DNA from: Amycolatopsis sp. 2-15
Lineage (GTDB): Bacteria; Actinomycetota; Actinomycetes; Mycobacteriales; Pseudonocardiaceae
Length of the DNA stretch: 64,000 nt
Assembly: GCF_030285625.1 (NCBI RefSeq)
Contig: NZ_CP127294.1
Coordinates: 8,898,001 to 8,962,000, forward strand
Direction: 5' to 3'
The position numbers and the translations under genes were made by a program. Shown piece after piece: positions 18,193 through 29,047 of the stretch (positions are counted from its first letter, which is position 1; each line of letters starts with the position of its first letter). Under the pieces are notes generated by a model. That model had not been told where the DNA came from, ran no database searches, and was given only the letters and a program-made list of their open reading frames with translations.

Positions 18193-18220
18193 CCCTGGAC
18201 CCCCGGGCGGGAGTCCAGGG
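18193..18220. terminator. Hairpin between cei and suhB
   Basis: CCCTGGAC and GTCCAGGG (8 bases) around a GC-rich loop that can pair further (CCCCGGGCGGGA). It begins directly after the cei stop and ends 6 bases before the suhB stop, so one hairpin lies between the two convergent genes. Confidence 0.7.
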
Positions 18221-18226
18221 CGCGCG

Positions 18227-19048
18227 TCAGACGCTCTTGGCGTCCAGCGAAGCCAGCACCTGCCGCAGCGGCTCCGCGATGCCGGGCGCCGCCGCGAAGG
18301 TCACGTCCTCGCCCAGGTCGGCGGCCGAACCCGGCAGGAGGATCGTCGCGCCGGCCTCGGCCGCGACCAGCGCCCCGGCGGCCCAGTCCCAGCGGTGCAG
18401 GCCGTGCTCGAAGTACGCGTCGAGCCAGCCCGCGCCGACCGCGCACAGTTCCAGCGACGCCGCTCCGCCGCGGCGGATGTCCCGCACGTGCCCGAGCAGC
18501 TCGCCCGCGAGCGCGCCCTGGCGCACGCGACGGTCGCGGGCGTAGGCGAACCCGGTACCGACCAGTGACAGGTCCAGGCGGGTCGGCGAGGACGCCGAGA
18601 GGCGCCGGCCGTCGAGCCAGGCGCCCTGGCCCCGCGCGGCCGTCCAGCGGCGGCCGCTGACGGGTTCCACGACCGCGCCGGCCACCGACACCCCGTCGAT
18701 CTGGGCGGCCAGCGACACCGCGAACGCCGGCAGCCCGTAGAGGAAGTTGACGGTCCCGTCGATCGGGTCCACCACCCACGTCACGCCGGACCCGGCCGCG
18801 GCGCCGCCGCCCTCCTCCCCGAGCACCGGCTCGCCCGGGCGCAGCTCGGCCAGCCGCTCGCGCACCAGCTCCTCGGACTCCTTGTCGATCGCGGTGACCA
18901 CGTCGGTGTCCGCCGACTTGGTGTCCACGCGGACCACCCGGCCCGCCTGCATGGCGGTCCAGGCCGCCCGCACCAGCCCGGCCGCCTCGACCGCCACCTG
19001 CTCCGCAACGCTTTTCAGCAACGACTCGTCAGCTCCCACGTCCGACAT
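18227..19048 (-). CDS. suhB: Inositol-1-monophosphatase family protein
   Basis: Mg2+-dependent phosphatase that releases inositol from inositol 1-phosphate, needed for phosphatidylinositol-derived lipids and mycothiol in actinobacteria. The 273 residues contain all family metal sites: VLGEEGGG (Glu), [17 protein letters not shown] (D-x-I-D-G-T) and [16 protein letters not shown] (W-D-x-A-A-G). The ATG gives [13 protein letters not shown]. The gene is divergent from ppgK (65 bases between starts), as in mycobacteria (Rv2701c). Related phosphatases with other substrates share these motifs. Confidence 0.92.
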   Translation of the reverse strand: MSDVGADESLLKSVAEQVAVEAAGLVRAAWTAMQAGRVVRVDTKSADTDVVTAIDKESEELVRERLAELRPGEPVLGEEGGGAAAGSGVTWVVDPIDGTVNFLYGLPAFAVSLAAQIDGVSVAGAVVEPVSGRRWTAARGQGAWLDGRRLSASSPTRLDLSLVGTGFAYARDRRVRQGALAGELLGHVRDIRRGGAASLELCAVGAGWLDAYFEHGLHRWDWAAGALVAAEAGATILLPGSAADLGEDVTFAAAPGIAEPLRQVLASLDAKSV

Positions 19049-19112
19049 GTCACCACACCCGGTTAAAGTCTCCGCAGCAGACTTCTGAATCGTGCGAGAA
19101 GGGACCACGTCA

Positions 19113-19874
<762 letters not shown>

Positions 19875-19968
19875 GCTCCGCACGTCCGTGAACTCCGCAA
19901 AACACACGCGCGGGTCACGGGAAGGTCACGTGCGGGTACCGTGCGGCAGGCCGGAGGGTGATCGCTTC

Positions 19969-19997
19969 GCGACGCACTGCCCGGCCGTCGTTACAAT
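19969..19997 (+). promoter_or_regulatory. Probable sigA promoter
   Basis: A good -10 hexamer TACAAT (19992-19997) with a weak -35 GCGACG (19969-19974) 17 bases upstream, about 120 bases before the sigA start. Assignment rests mainly on the -10 box. Confidence 0.55.
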
Positions 19998-20013
19998 GGA
20001 ACGCGGCCCACGG

Positions 20014-20086
20014 CTGCGGGAGTGAAAACCGCAGGCCGAGGCGTGTTCCCCGAATGTGAGGCAGCCGAGGTGGCGATACCTCGGCT
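20014..20086 (+). promoter_or_regulatory. Two hairpins in the sigA 5' leader
   Basis: Between the predicted transcription start and the sigA start lie CTGCGG/CCGCAG (20014-20019 with 20029-20034) and a perfect 9-base stem AGCCGAGGT/ACCTCGGCT with a 6-base loop (20063-20086). The second hairpin ends about 20 bases before the GAAAGGG ribosome site. Regulatory meaning unknown. Confidence 0.4.
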
Positions 20087-20117
20087 CGTCATGATCGACC
20101 GCTGCGAAAGGGCGTAA

Positions 20118-21524
20118 GTGGCAGCCGCAAGAACCGCAACCCGAAGCGGGACGAAGACAGCGACCGCAGCCGGCGAGCCGGCCGACGAGGCAGCCACCGG
20201 CGCGGCGAAACCCAAGACCGCCACCAGGTCTGCCGGCGCGAAGAAGGCTCCGGTCAAGAAGGCGCCGGCCAAGAAGGCCACCACCAAGGCGTCCAAGACC
20301 GAAGACGGCGACCCGGACGGCCCGGTCGACCTCGACGAGGCCGAACTCGACAGCCCGGACCTGTCCGACCTGGAAGAGGTCGAGGTCGACGTCGTCGACG
20401 AGACGGTCAACGACGAGGTCGCCGACGACGACTCCGACGACTCGGAAGAAGAAGCCGAGGAGACGGAGACACCCGCCGCGCGCCGCCGGAGCAACGCAGC
20501 CGCCGAGAAGGGGCCGAAGTCCGCCTCGGACAACCCCGACTTCGTCTGGGACGAGGAGGAGTCCGAGGCGCTGCGCCAGGCGCGCAAGGACGCCGAGCTC
20601 ACCGCCTCGGCCGACTCGGTGCGCGCCTACCTCAAGCAGATCGGCAAGGTCGCGCTGCTCAACGCCGAGGAGGAGGTGGAGCTCGCCAAGCGCATCGAGG
20701 CGGGTCTCTACGCCGCCGAGCGCGTGCGCACCGCGGAGGAGGAAGGCGAGAAGCTCGTCACCCAGATGCGCCGCGATCTCAAGTGGATCGTGCGCGACGG
20801 CGAGCGCGCCAAGAACCACCTGCTGGAGGCGAACCTCCGGCTCGTGGTCTCCCTGGCCAAGCGCTACACCGGCCGTGGCATGGCGTTCCTGGACCTCATC
20901 CAGGAAGGCAACCTCGGCCTGATCCGCGCGGTGGAGAAGTTCGACTACACCAAGGGCTACAAGTTCTCGACGTATGCCACGTGGTGGATCCGCCAGGCGA
21001 TCACCCGCGCGATGGCCGACCAGGCCCGCACCATTCGCATCCCGGTGCACATGGTGGAGGTCATCAACAAGCTCGGCCGTATACAGCGCGAACTCCTTCA
21101 GGACCTCGGCCGCGAGCCGACGCCCGAGGAGCTCGCCAAGGAGATGGACATCTCGCCGGAGAAGGTCCTGGAGATCCAGCAGTACGCGCGTGAGCCGATC
21201 TCGCTGGACCAGACCATCGGCGACGAGGGCGACTCGCAGCTCGGTGACTTCATCGAAGACTCCGAAGCGGTCGTCGCGGTCGACGCGGTGTCGTTCACGC
21301 TGCTGCAGGACCAGCTCCAGTCGGTGCTGCAGACGCTGTCCGAGCGCGAGGCGGGCGTGGTCCGGCTGCGCTTCGGTCTCACCGACGGCCAGCCGCGCAC
21401 GCTCGACGAGATCGGCCAGGTCTACGGCGTCACGCGTGAGCGTATCCGCCAGATCGAGTCGAAGACGATGTCGAAGCTGCGGCACCCGTCGCGGTCCCAG
21501 GTCCTGCGGGACTACCTGGACTGA
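20118..21524 (+). CDS. sigA: Principal RNA polymerase sigma factor
   Basis: The housekeeping sigma-70 factor (RpoD/HrdB/SigA), 468 residues. The Ala/Lys-rich, then acidic, N-terminal 135 residues are the usual non-conserved actinobacterial extension. Then come region 1.2 ([20 protein letters not shown]), region 2 ([37 protein letters not shown]), region 3 ([20 protein letters not shown]) and region 4 ([20 protein letters not shown]). The GTG start has GAAAGGG upstream. An extended leader with its own promoter and the strong terminator after the gene indicate a monocistronic unit. Confidence 0.97.
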   Translation: MAAARTATRSGTKTATAAGEPADEAATGAAKPKTATRSAGAKKAPVKKAPAKKATTKASKTEDGDPDGPVDLDEAELDSPDLSDLEEVEVDVVDETVNDEVADDDSDDSEEEAEETETPAARRRSNAAAEKGPKSASDNPDFVWDEEESEALRQARKDAELTASADSVRAYLKQIGKVALLNAEEEVELAKRIEAGLYAAERVRTAEEEGEKLVTQMRRDLKWIVRDGERAKNHLLEANLRLVVSLAKRYTGRGMAFLDLIQEGNLGLIRAVEKFDYTKGYKFSTYATWWIRQAITRAMADQARTIRIPVHMVEVINKLGRIQRELLQDLGREPTPEELAKEMDISPEKVLEIQQYAREPISLDQTIGDEGDSQLGDFIEDSEAVVAVDAVSFTLLQDQLQSVLQTLSEREAGVVRLRFGLTDGQPRTLDEIGQVYGVTRERIRQIESKTMSKLRHPSRSQVLRDYLD

Positions 21525-21542
21525 TCACTCAGTCTCGACGAG

Positions 21543-21579
21543 GAACCCCGTCGCCGGTATTCCGGTGGCGGGGTTCTTT
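21543..21579 (+). terminator. Rho-independent terminator of sigA
   Basis: A 15-base stem GAACCCCGTCGCCGG / CCGGTGGCGGGGTTC with two G-T wobbles and a TATT loop, followed by TTT. Confidence 0.85.
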
Positions 21580-22109
21580 GCTGTGCGCGAAGATCCACTG
21601 GTCGCTGATCGATGGGGCACGGATCGATGGAGCACTGGTCCGACCGGCCACTGTGGACGAAGAGGGCCCGCGCAGGACTGGACCTCCGCCGGCGGGGTCG
21701 CGACACCGGGGACAGGTCCAAACCATGACCGGTATGTCCGTTTCCAGTGTTCCGCGGCCGTTCCCGCCATTTCCGTCCGCCCCGGAAACATTTCCGGAAC
21801 GTGATCCGCGGTATTCGCCCACGCACCCACCGCGACGAGCCGCCAGATGTGAATACCTCTCGGACACCGCCCACCGCAACACCCGAAAGTCGGTCCTTCA
21901 CGTGCCCGCCGCGAAAATCGTGATTATTTGGTTGCCTGAGAACGAAGATCGGAGGGCCTTCTCCGGATTATGCTGCGCCGACAACGAGCGTCAGCAGCAT
22001 TCGGAAGGCAGCACCGGCTAGTGTTTTCGACGAAAACTCAATCGGGCGAGAGTCAGGCGTGGCCGTCGGTACGGAGTGGAACCTCCGTTCCCGGTGAATC
22101 GAGGAATCC
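21580..22109. other. Intergenic region upstream of the oligopeptide operon
   Basis: About 530 bases with no supportable gene. It contains a short tandem repeat of GATCGATGG(G/A)GCAC near 21607-21636, a more A/T-rich part from about 21750 that probably holds the operon promoter, and the palindrome listed separately. No clear -10/-35 pair was found. Confidence 0.5.
22023..22037. promoter_or_regulatory. Candidate operator palindrome before the oligopeptide operon
   Basis: GTTTTCGACGAAAAC is a perfect 7-base inverted repeat around one central base, 72 bases before the first permease start. Its position and symmetry suit a dimeric repressor, but no adjacent regulator gene identifies it. Confidence 0.4.
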
Positions 22110-23087
22110 GTGATCGGCTTCCTCCTCCGCCGCCTTGTCAACTACGTGGCATTGTGCCTGGTCGCCACCTTCGCGGCCTTTTCCTTGGCGTCGCTGGCTT
22201 TCAGCCCGCTCGACGCGCTGAAGCTGCGGAACCCACCGGCTCCGCAGTCCACTATCGACGCCAAGGCGGCCGAGCTCTACCTGAACCAGCCCATCCCCGA
22301 GCGCTTCTTAACCTGGCTCGGCGGAGTGCTGCAGGGGAACTTCGGCCGCACGGTCGCCGACCAGCCGATCACCGACGAGCTCTTCCGCCGGGCCGGCGTG
22401 AGCCTTCGGCTGTTCCTGCTGGGCATCACGATCGGCATCATCATCGGCGTGCTCGTGGGTGTGGTGAGCGCGATCCGGCAGTACAAGATCAGCGACTACG
22501 TGGCCACCACGTTCTCGTTCGTCGTGCTGTCCACCCCGGTCTTCGTGATCGCCACGATCCTCAAGGCGGGCGCCCAGTCGGTGAACGACAACCTGCTCGG
22601 CGGGTACCAGTTCTTCATCGTGCAGGGCGAGACGAGCGGGATCGACGGCAGTTTCGGCAACGTGCTGGTCGACCGGTTGCAGCACATCATCGTGCCGACA
22701 CTGGCGATCGTGCTGACCCAGGTGGCGTACTACAGCCGCTACCAGCGCTCGGCGATGCTCGACGTGCTCGGCTCCGACTTCCTGCGCACCGCCCAGGCGA
22801 AGGGCCTCACGCGCCGGCGCGCGCTGTTCAAGCACGGCCTGCGCACGGCGCTGATCCCGATGGCGACGCTGTTCGCGTTCGGCTTCGGCCTGCTCATCAC
22901 GGGCGGCATCTTCACCGAGCGGATCTTCGGCTGGTACGGCATGGGCGACTGGCTGGTGACCGGGATCCAGAAGCAGGACACCAACATCGTCGCGACCGTG
23001 ACGCTGTTCATCGCGATCTGTGTGCTGCTGGCCGGCTGGCTGGCCGACGTGCTCTACGCCGCGCTCGACCCGAGGGTGAGGATCTGA
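22110..23087 (+). CDS. Oligopeptide/dipeptide ABC transporter permease (DppB/OppB type)
   Basis: 325 residues with six expected membrane segments. The N-terminal MIGFLLRRLVNYVALCLVATFAAFSLASLAF is typical of DppB-type permeases, and the EAA loop appears around SDFLRTAQAKGLTRRRALFKHGLRTALIP. It forms half of the membrane channel with the next gene product. GTG start with GAGGAA upstream. Its stop overlaps the next ATG (TGATG). First gene of a four-gene transporter operon. Confidence 0.92.
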   Translation: MIGFLLRRLVNYVALCLVATFAAFSLASLAFSPLDALKLRNPPAPQSTIDAKAAELYLNQPIPERFLTWLGGVLQGNFGRTVADQPITDELFRRAGVSLRLFLLGITIGIIIGVLVGVVSAIRQYKISDYVATTFSFVVLSTPVFVIATILKAGAQSVNDNLLGGYQFFIVQGETSGIDGSFGNVLVDRLQHIIVPTLAIVLTQVAYYSRYQRSAMLDVLGSDFLRTAQAKGLTRRRALFKHGLRTALIPMATLFAFGFGLLITGGIFTERIFGWYGMGDWLVTGIQKQDTNIVATVTLFIAICVLLAGWLADVLYAALDPRVRI

Positions 23088-24097
23088 TGGCCGCTCCCGT
23101 GAACGAGGCCGACATCGCCGACTCCGCCGTGCTGGCGGTCGACCCGGGCAACGAGGCCGAGAGCAAGTCCTCCAGCCGCGGCAAGCTCGTGCTGCGCCGC
23201 TTCCTGCGCAACAAGCTCGCGGTCGTCTCGCTGGCCGTGATCGTGCTGTTCTACGTGCTGGCCTTCACCTACACCTGGTACTCGCCGTGGTCGTACGACG
23301 AGCTCGACCCGCTGTCGAACCTGCTGCCGCCGGGCGGCAACCACTGGTTCGGCACGAACCAGATCGGCGGCGACATGTTCGCGCAGACCATGCGCGGGCT
23401 GCAGAAGTCGCTCACGATCGGTCTGCTGGCCGCGCTGTTCTCCACCGGTGTCGCCTCGATCGTCGGCGCGGCCGCCGGCTACTTCGGCGGCTGGACCGAC
23501 CGCATCGCCATGTGGGTCGTGGACCTGCTGCTGATCCTGCCGCCGTTCCTGATCATCTCGATCCTCTCGCCGGCTTTCCGCGGCAAGACGTGGCTGATCC
23601 TGGTCGGCCTGATCGCACTGTTCCAGTGGATGATCACCGCCCGGATCGTGCGCGGCATGACGCTGACGCTGCGCGAACGCGAGTTCGTGAAGGCCGCGAA
23701 GTTCATGGGCCAGCCGTCGTGGCGGATCATCGCCAAGCACATCGTGCCGAACATGGCCTCGCTGCTGATCATCGACGCGACGATCAACGTCGGCGTCGCG
23801 ATCATCACCGAGACCTCGCTGTCGTTCTTCGGCTTCGGCGTGCAGTCACCCGACGTCTCGCTCGGCACGCTCATCGCGAGCGGCACCGACGCGGTGCGCA
23901 CCTTCCCCTGGCTGTTCTACATCCCGGCGGGCTTCCTCGTGGTCACCGTGCTCGCGGTGAACTACGCGGGTGACGGCCTGCGGGACGCGCTCGACCCGTC
24001 GTCGAGCCGGTCGCGCCGCAAGGAACGCAAGCGCATTCTGAAAAACACAGCCGAGAAGACCTCTTCCGCGTCCAGCACCACAGGAGCCACAGCATGA
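23087..24097 (+). CDS. Oligopeptide/dipeptide ABC transporter permease (DppC/OppC type)
   Basis: 336 residues: a polar N-terminus of about 40, an OppC-N region ([29 protein letters not shown]), and a transport domain with [27 protein letters not shown] and the EAA loop [27 protein letters not shown]. The second membrane subunit; its ATG overlaps the upstream stop and its stop overlaps the downstream start (ATGA). Confidence 0.92.
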   Translation: MAAPVNEADIADSAVLAVDPGNEAESKSSSRGKLVLRRFLRNKLAVVSLAVIVLFYVLAFTYTWYSPWSYDELDPLSNLLPPGGNHWFGTNQIGGDMFAQTMRGLQKSLTIGLLAALFSTGVASIVGAAAGYFGGWTDRIAMWVVDLLLILPPFLIISILSPAFRGKTWLILVGLIALFQWMITARIVRGMTLTLREREFVKAAKFMGQPSWRIIAKHIVPNMASLLIIDATINVGVAIITETSLSFFGFGVQSPDVSLGTLIASGTDAVRTFPWLFYIPAGFLVVTVLAVNYAGDGLRDALDPSSSRSRRKERKRILKNTAEKTSSASSTTGATA

Positions 24098-26226
24098 CCG
24101 CCTCGCTCGCGCTGGGCGCGGAGACCGAGAAGCCCACCGGCACGGTTCTGGAGGTCTCCGACCTCGACGTGTCGTTCCCGTCCGAATCCGGCCGCGTGCA
24201 CGCGGTCCGCGGGCTCTCCTACCAAGTCGCGGCCGGCGAGGTGCTGGGCATCGTCGGCGAGTCCGGTTCCGGCAAGTCGGTGTCGTCGCTCGCGGTCATG
24301 GGGCTGCTCCCGCCGCAGGCGCGCATCTCCGGCTCGATCCGGTTCCAGGGCAGCGAGCTCATCGGCAAGTCCGACACCGAGCTGTCCAAGCTGCGCGGCA
24401 AGAAGATCTCGATGGTCTTCCAGGACCCGCTCTCGGCGCTGACACCCGTGTACACCGTGGGCGCGCAGATCGCCGAAGCGCTGCTCGTGCACGCCAAGGG
24501 CTCGATGAGCAAGCAGCAGGCCAACAACCGGGCCGTGGAGCTGCTCGACCTCGTCGGCATCCCCAACGCCGCCGCGCGCGCCAAGGCGTTCCCGCACGAG
24601 TTCTCCGGCGGCATGCGCCAGCGGGCGGTGATCGCCATCGCGATCGCCAACGACCCGGACCTGATCATCGCCGACGAGCCGACCACCGCGCTCGACGTGA
24701 CCGTGCAGGCCCAGGTGCTGGAAGTCCTCAAGACCGCGCAGGAAGTGACCGGCGCCGGCATCGTGATCATCACCCACGACCTCGGCGTGGTCGCCGGGTT
24801 CGCCGACCGCCTGATGGTCATGTACGCCGGGCGCGCCGTGGAGCAGGGCCCGGTCGAGACCATCTACGCCCAGCCGCGGATGCCGTACACGCTGGGCCTG
24901 CTGGGCTCGATCCCCCGCGTCGACGCGCACGAGAAGCAGCCACTGGTGCCGATCGAGGGCCAGCCGCCCTCGCTGGTGAACCTGCCCTCGGGCTGCCCGT
25001 TCGCGCCGCGCTGCCCGCTGGCGATCGACGCGTGCCACCAGGCCGAGCCCGAGCTGTTCACGATCACCCCGGGCAACCCGAACGCGCTGGTCGACACCAC
25101 GCACCGGGCCGCGTGCATCCGCACCGAGGAGCTGGCCGGCCCCAAGGCCGACGCGGCCGAGGTCTACGGCGCCGAGGTGATCGAGGAGGCGCCGGTCGCG
25201 AAGCTGCCGCGCACCCAGCGCACCACCGTGCTCGACGTGCAGGACCTGCAGAAGCACTACCAGATCACCAAGGGCGCGGTGCTCAAGCGCAAGGCCGGCG
25301 TGGTCAAGGCCGTCGACGGCATCAGCTTCGACATCGTCGAGGGCGAGACGCTGGGCCTGGTCGGCGAATCCGGCTGCGGCAAGTCGACCACGCTGATGGA
25401 GATCCTCGAGCTGTCCGCCCCGCAGAACGGGTCGGTGGCGGTGCTCGGCCGGGACGTCGCGAAGCTGAACGGCAAGGGGCGCAAGGAGATCCGGCGCGAC
25501 TTGCAGGTGGTGTTCCAGGACCCGATGGCCGCGCTCGACCCGCGGCTGCCGATCGGCGACATCATCGCCGAACCGATGGTGACCCACGGCTACGACCGGG
25601 CGCGCATCGCCAAGCGCGTGCCGGAGCTGCTCGGGCTCGTGGGCCTGCGCGCGGAGCACGCCGACCGGTACCCGGCGGAGTTCTCCGGCGGGCAGCGCCA
25701 GCGCATCGGGATCGCCCGGGCGCTCGCGCTCGAGCCGAAGCTGATCGTGCTCGACGAGCCGGTGTCCGCACTGGACGTGTCGATCCAGGCCGGCGTGATC
25801 AACCTGCTCGACGAGCTGAAGGCGAAACTCGGCCTGTCGTACTTGTTCGTGGCCCACGACCTCTCGGTGATCCGGCACATCGCCGACCGCGTGGCCGTGA
25901 TGTACCTCGGCAAGATCGTCGAGATCGGTGACGTGGAGACGGTCTTCGACGCGCCGCAGCACCCGTACACGCAGGCGCTGCTGTCCGCGATCCCGATCCC
26001 GGACCCGGTCAAGGAACGCGAGCGGACGCGGATCATCCTCACCGGTGACCTGCCCAGCCCGGCGAATCCGCCTTCGGGCTGCCGGTTCCGCACGCGCTGT
26101 TTCGTGTTCTCGCAACTGTCCGAACAGGACAAGCAGAAGTGCATCGACATCGAGCCGCCGCGCGAGTCGCGCGCGGACGACCACGACGTCGCCTGCCACT
26201 ACGCCAAGACCCGCGAAGTCGTGTAG
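24094..26226 (+). CDS. Oligopeptide ABC transporter ATP-binding protein, OppD-OppF fusion
   Basis: A 710-residue protein with two complete ABC ATPase domains. Walker A GESGSGKS (about 55-62) and GESGCGKS (about 424-431), signature motifs FSGGMRQR and FSGGQRQR, and Walker [12 protein letters not shown] and [10 protein letters not shown] are all present. Each half ends in the oligopeptide-specific C-terminal Cys-rich motif ([28 protein letters not shown]). The fusion replaces the separate OppD and OppF proteins of many bacteria. ATGA overlap with the permease gene. Confidence 0.95.
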   Translation: MTASLALGAETEKPTGTVLEVSDLDVSFPSESGRVHAVRGLSYQVAAGEVLGIVGESGSGKSVSSLAVMGLLPPQARISGSIRFQGSELIGKSDTELSKLRGKKISMVFQDPLSALTPVYTVGAQIAEALLVHAKGSMSKQQANNRAVELLDLVGIPNAAARAKAFPHEFSGGMRQRAVIAIAIANDPDLIIADEPTTALDVTVQAQVLEVLKTAQEVTGAGIVIITHDLGVVAGFADRLMVMYAGRAVEQGPVETIYAQPRMPYTLGLLGSIPRVDAHEKQPLVPIEGQPPSLVNLPSGCPFAPRCPLAIDACHQAEPELFTITPGNPNALVDTTHRAACIRTEELAGPKADAAEVYGAEVIEEAPVAKLPRTQRTTVLDVQDLQKHYQITKGAVLKRKAGVVKAVDGISFDIVEGETLGLVGESGCGKSTTLMEILELSAPQNGSVAVLGRDVAKLNGKGRKEIRRDLQVVFQDPMAALDPRLPIGDIIAEPMVTHGYDRARIAKRVPELLGLVGLRAEHADRYPAEFSGGQRQRIGIARALALEPKLIVLDEPVSALDVSIQAGVINLLDELKAKLGLSYLFVAHDLSVIRHIADRVAVMYLGKIVEIGDVETVFDAPQHPYTQALLSAIPIPDPVKERERTRIILTGDLPSPANPPSGCRFRTRCFVFSQLSEQDKQKCIDIEPPRESRADDHDVACHYAKTREVV

Positions 26227-26264
26227 CCACGCATCCGTTGGCACACAGGGAAAGAAAGGTAAAC

Positions 26265-27962
26265 ATGATGCGACGGAGAATGGCCGCGATCGTGGCTCCC
26301 GTTGCCGCTCTGGGGCTCCTGCTCGCCGCTTGTGGCGGCGGCTCCTCCAGTGGTGGCAACAGCGGACTGCAGGACGCCGGCACCCAGCAGGTCAAGAACG
26401 CGGACATCAACGCGATGCCGGTCGACCAGCTCAAGGACGGCGGCGACTTCAAGTGGCCGGTCGACCAGCTGCCCGACAACTGGAACTACAACGAGGTCGA
26501 CGGCACGGTCGCCGACGGCGCCTGGATGTTCGGCGCCATCATTCCCTACCCGTTCCCGCAGAACGCGGACGCGACGGTGGGTGTCGACCCGAGCTACCTC
26601 ACCTCGGCCGAGGTGATCAGCACCGACCCGCAGGTGGTCGAGCTGAAGATCAACCCGAAGGCCAAGTGGAGCAACGGCCGGCAGTTCTCGTGGGAGGACT
26701 ACGCCGCGCAGGCCAACGTGCTCAACGGCAAGAACCCCGCCTACCAGGTGTCGGGCACGACCGGGTACGAGGACATCGCCAAGGTCGAAAAGGGCACCGA
26801 CGACCAGGACGTGAAGATCACCTTCGCGAAGAAGTTCGCGGAGTGGAAGTCGCTGTTCAGCCCGCTGTACCCGAAGGAACTGAACGCCGACCCGGACACG
26901 TTCAACAAGTCCTGGGCCCAGAAGCCGGCGATCACCGCGGGCGCGTTCAAGGTCAAGAGCATCGACCAGACCGGCAAGACCGCGGTCTTCGAGCGTGACC
27001 CGAACTGGTGGGGCCCGAAGCCGAAGCTGGACACCGTGACCTACAAGGTCGTGGAGCGCGCCGCGCTGCCGGACGCCTTCGCCAACGGCCAGATCGACTT
27101 CTACAACCTGAACAACGACATCAACGCCTTCAAGCGCGCGCAGGCCGACCCCAACACGGTCATCCGCCAGTCCAACAACCCGGACTACACGCACGTGACG
27201 TTCAACGGCGCGCCGAGCTCGATCCTGGCCGACAAGGATCTGCGCGTGGCGATCATGAAGGGTATCGATACCGTCGGGATCAGCAAGGCGATCCTCGGGC
27301 AGATGCAGAAGGACACCACCCCGATCGGTAACCACCTGTACCTCAAGGGCTCCAAGACCTACGAGGACAACTCCGGTCCGTACAAGTTCGACGCGACTGC
27401 CGCGAAGGCCGAGCTCGACAAGCTGGGCTGGAAGCAGTCCGGTGACCTGCGCGCCAAGGACGGCAAGCAGCTCAAGCTGCGCCTGGTGATCCCCTCGGCG
27501 ACGCCGATCAGCCAGCAGACCGGCCAGATCATGCAGTCGGAGCTCAAGGCGATCGGTGTCGGGCTGGACATCCAGGCCGTGCCGAGCACCGAGTTCTTCA
27601 AGAACTACGTCAACGTGGGCAACTTCGACCTGACGCTGTTCCGCTGGCTGTCGAACTCGTTCCCGATCGGCGGCAGCAAGGGCATCTACTACCTCGACCC
27701 GAAGAACATCAACCAGAACTACGGCCGCATCGGTGACGACAAGCTGAACCAGCTGCTCGACACCGCGGCGCAGGAACTGGACGACACCAAGCGGGCCGCG
27801 GACATCAACGCCGCCGACAAGGAGATCTGGGCCCTGGGCCACCAGCTCCCGATCTTCCAGTCGCCGGGTGCCTTCGCCGTGCGCAAGACCCTGGGCAACT
27901 TCGGTTCGCCCGGCTACGCGAACACCCCGTACGACTACACCAAGATCGGCTTCGTTAAGTAA
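26265..27962 (+). CDS. Oligopeptide-type ABC transporter substrate-binding lipoprotein
   Basis: A 565-residue family 5 solute-binding protein. Signal peptide plus lipobox LLLAACGGG (Cys about 23), a Ser/Gly linker, then typical motifs WSNGRQFSWEDYAAQ, VKITFAKKFAEWKSLFSP and YANTPYDYTKIGFVK. Tethered outside the membrane, it delivers peptides or similar ligands to the permease pair encoded upstream. ATG preceded by GAAAGAAAGG; 38 bases after the ATPase gene, so it is last in the operon, an unusual but not rare place for the binding protein. Confidence 0.93.
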   Translation: MMRRRMAAIVAPVAALGLLLAACGGGSSSGGNSGLQDAGTQQVKNADINAMPVDQLKDGGDFKWPVDQLPDNWNYNEVDGTVADGAWMFGAIIPYPFPQNADATVGVDPSYLTSAEVISTDPQVVELKINPKAKWSNGRQFSWEDYAAQANVLNGKNPAYQVSGTTGYEDIAKVEKGTDDQDVKITFAKKFAEWKSLFSPLYPKELNADPDTFNKSWAQKPAITAGAFKVKSIDQTGKTAVFERDPNWWGPKPKLDTVTYKVVERAALPDAFANGQIDFYNLNNDINAFKRAQADPNTVIRQSNNPDYTHVTFNGAPSSILADKDLRVAIMKGIDTVGISKAILGQMQKDTTPIGNHLYLKGSKTYEDNSGPYKFDATAAKAELDKLGWKQSGDLRAKDGKQLKLRLVIPSATPISQQTGQIMQSELKAIGVGLDIQAVPSTEFFKNYVNVGNFDLTLFRWLSNSFPIGGSKGIYYLDPKNINQNYGRIGDDKLNQLLDTAAQELDDTKRAADINAADKEIWALGHQLPIFQSPGAFAVRKTLGNFGSPGYANTPYDYTKIGFVK

Positions 27963-27978
27963 CGCGATACCCCCGGGG

Positions 27979-28016
27979 AGAGCGGCGCGGGCCCCGGCCC
28001 GCGCCGCTCTTTCCTT
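27979..28016 (+). terminator. Terminator of the oligopeptide operon
   Basis: AGAGCGGCGCGGGCC and GGCCCGCGCCGCTCT are perfect 15-base arms separated by only CC, followed by TTTCCTTT. A strong rho-independent terminator 16 bases after the binding-protein stop. Confidence 0.9.
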
Positions 28017-28039
28017 TGTAGACACCTAAGGTGGAACTC

Positions 28040-28978
28040 ATGCGGAGTTTCCTGCGGCTGCGGCCGGTGCGCCACATCCTCGTGACGAGCGCCGTGGTGC
28101 TGCTCGCGTGCGCGGTGGTGTTCGTGGTGCAGCTGCTGGAGTTCTCCCACGCGCAGGCCGACGTCCGGGGCATCACGGCGCAAGCCACCGGCACGGTGGT
28201 GCGCGGCGGCGGAGGCTCGGCGACCGTGCGTTTCCCGGTGGCCGGTGGGTCTCTCGCGACGGCGGAGACCACGCTCGACAGCTCGGCCCCGAAGACCGGC
28301 ACGAGCGTGCCCGTGCTGTACGACCCCGCGCGGCCCTCGCGCGCGCTGATCCGCGACGCCACCCCGATCGTGACCGCCGACCGCGCGACGACCTACGCCA
28401 CGGTGACCGTGGTCGCGGCCGCGGCGGTGCTGGCCGTGGACCTCTTCCTGTTCTTCACGCGCTTCGTCCGACCCGCACGGGCCGCGGCGGCCGGTTCCCC
28501 GATCGCGGTGCGGCGGGTGAAGGTGCAACGCGGGGTGCTCACGCGGTCCTGGCTCGAAACCGAGACGGCGTCGCCGCGGTGGATCCCGGTGTACTTCTCC
28601 CCCACGCTGATCGGCCTGCCCGCGCCGACGAAGGTCGTGGTCCGCGGCGACGTGCGCCGCGACCGGCTCGTCGCCGTCGAGGTGGGCGACGAGCTGCTGT
28701 ACTCGGCCGGCTCCGTGCGGGCCACCGAGCCGCGTGGCCGCCGCACCGACAACCCCGCCGAGCCGGACGAGGAACGCGCCCTCGCCGCGGCGCGCCCGGT
28801 GTCGCTGCTCCGCCAGTTCCGCGCCGACCTGCCGGTGCTGGCCGTCGCGCCCGTCGTCGGCGCGTTCTGGGCCTTCGTCGACGGCAGCGGCTTCGACGGC
28901 TGGCTCGTGGTCACCGTGCTCGTCGCCGCGTTCGGGTTCTGGTGGGCCGCGCTGCGCGGCTCCGATCCGTCACTCTGA
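28040..28978 (+). CDS. DUF3592-like membrane protein
   Basis: 312 residues: membrane segment 1 (HILVTSAVVLLACAVVFVVQLL), an extracytoplasmic domain with GTVVRGGGGSATVRFPV and PVLYDPARPSRALIRD (resembling DUF3592), membrane segment 2 (TYATVTVVAAAAVLAVDLFLFF), a soluble region, and two C-terminal segments (LPVLAVAPVVGAFWAFV; WLVVTVLVAAFGFWWAAL). Function unknown. The ATG follows AAGGTGGA, preferred over the GTG within that site. DUF assignment is tentative. Confidence 0.7.
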   Translation: MRSFLRLRPVRHILVTSAVVLLACAVVFVVQLLEFSHAQADVRGITAQATGTVVRGGGGSATVRFPVAGGSLATAETTLDSSAPKTGTSVPVLYDPARPSRALIRDATPIVTADRATTYATVTVVAAAAVLAVDLFLFFTRFVRPARAAAAGSPIAVRRVKVQRGVLTRSWLETETASPRWIPVYFSPTLIGLPAPTKVVVRGDVRRDRLVAVEVGDELLYSAGSVRATEPRGRRTDNPAEPDEERALAAARPVSLLRQFRADLPVLAVAPVVGAFWAFVDGSGFDGWLVVTVLVAAFGFWWAALRGSDPSL

Positions 28979-28980
28979 CT

Positions 28981-29038
28981 CCCCCCATGCGGCGTTGGTT
29001 GCGCCCAACGCACCCAACGCCGCGTGGGGTGCTTGGGG
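28981..29038. repeat. Palindromic repeat family 1, short copy
   Basis: GCGGCGTTGGTTGCGCCCAACGCACCCAACGCCGC within flanking CCCC/GGGG. It carries one 30-base module of the element found with two modules at 44478 and 59137. It lies between the convergent DUF3592-like and APH-like genes, where it can fold as a terminator. Confidence 0.75.
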
Positions 29039-29047
29039 CGGAAGCCG

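Noticed and set aside
21578..22021. A 147-residue open frame between sigA and the oligopeptide operon
   Set aside because: Pro/Arg-rich, contains the sigA terminator end, no ribosome site, no motif.
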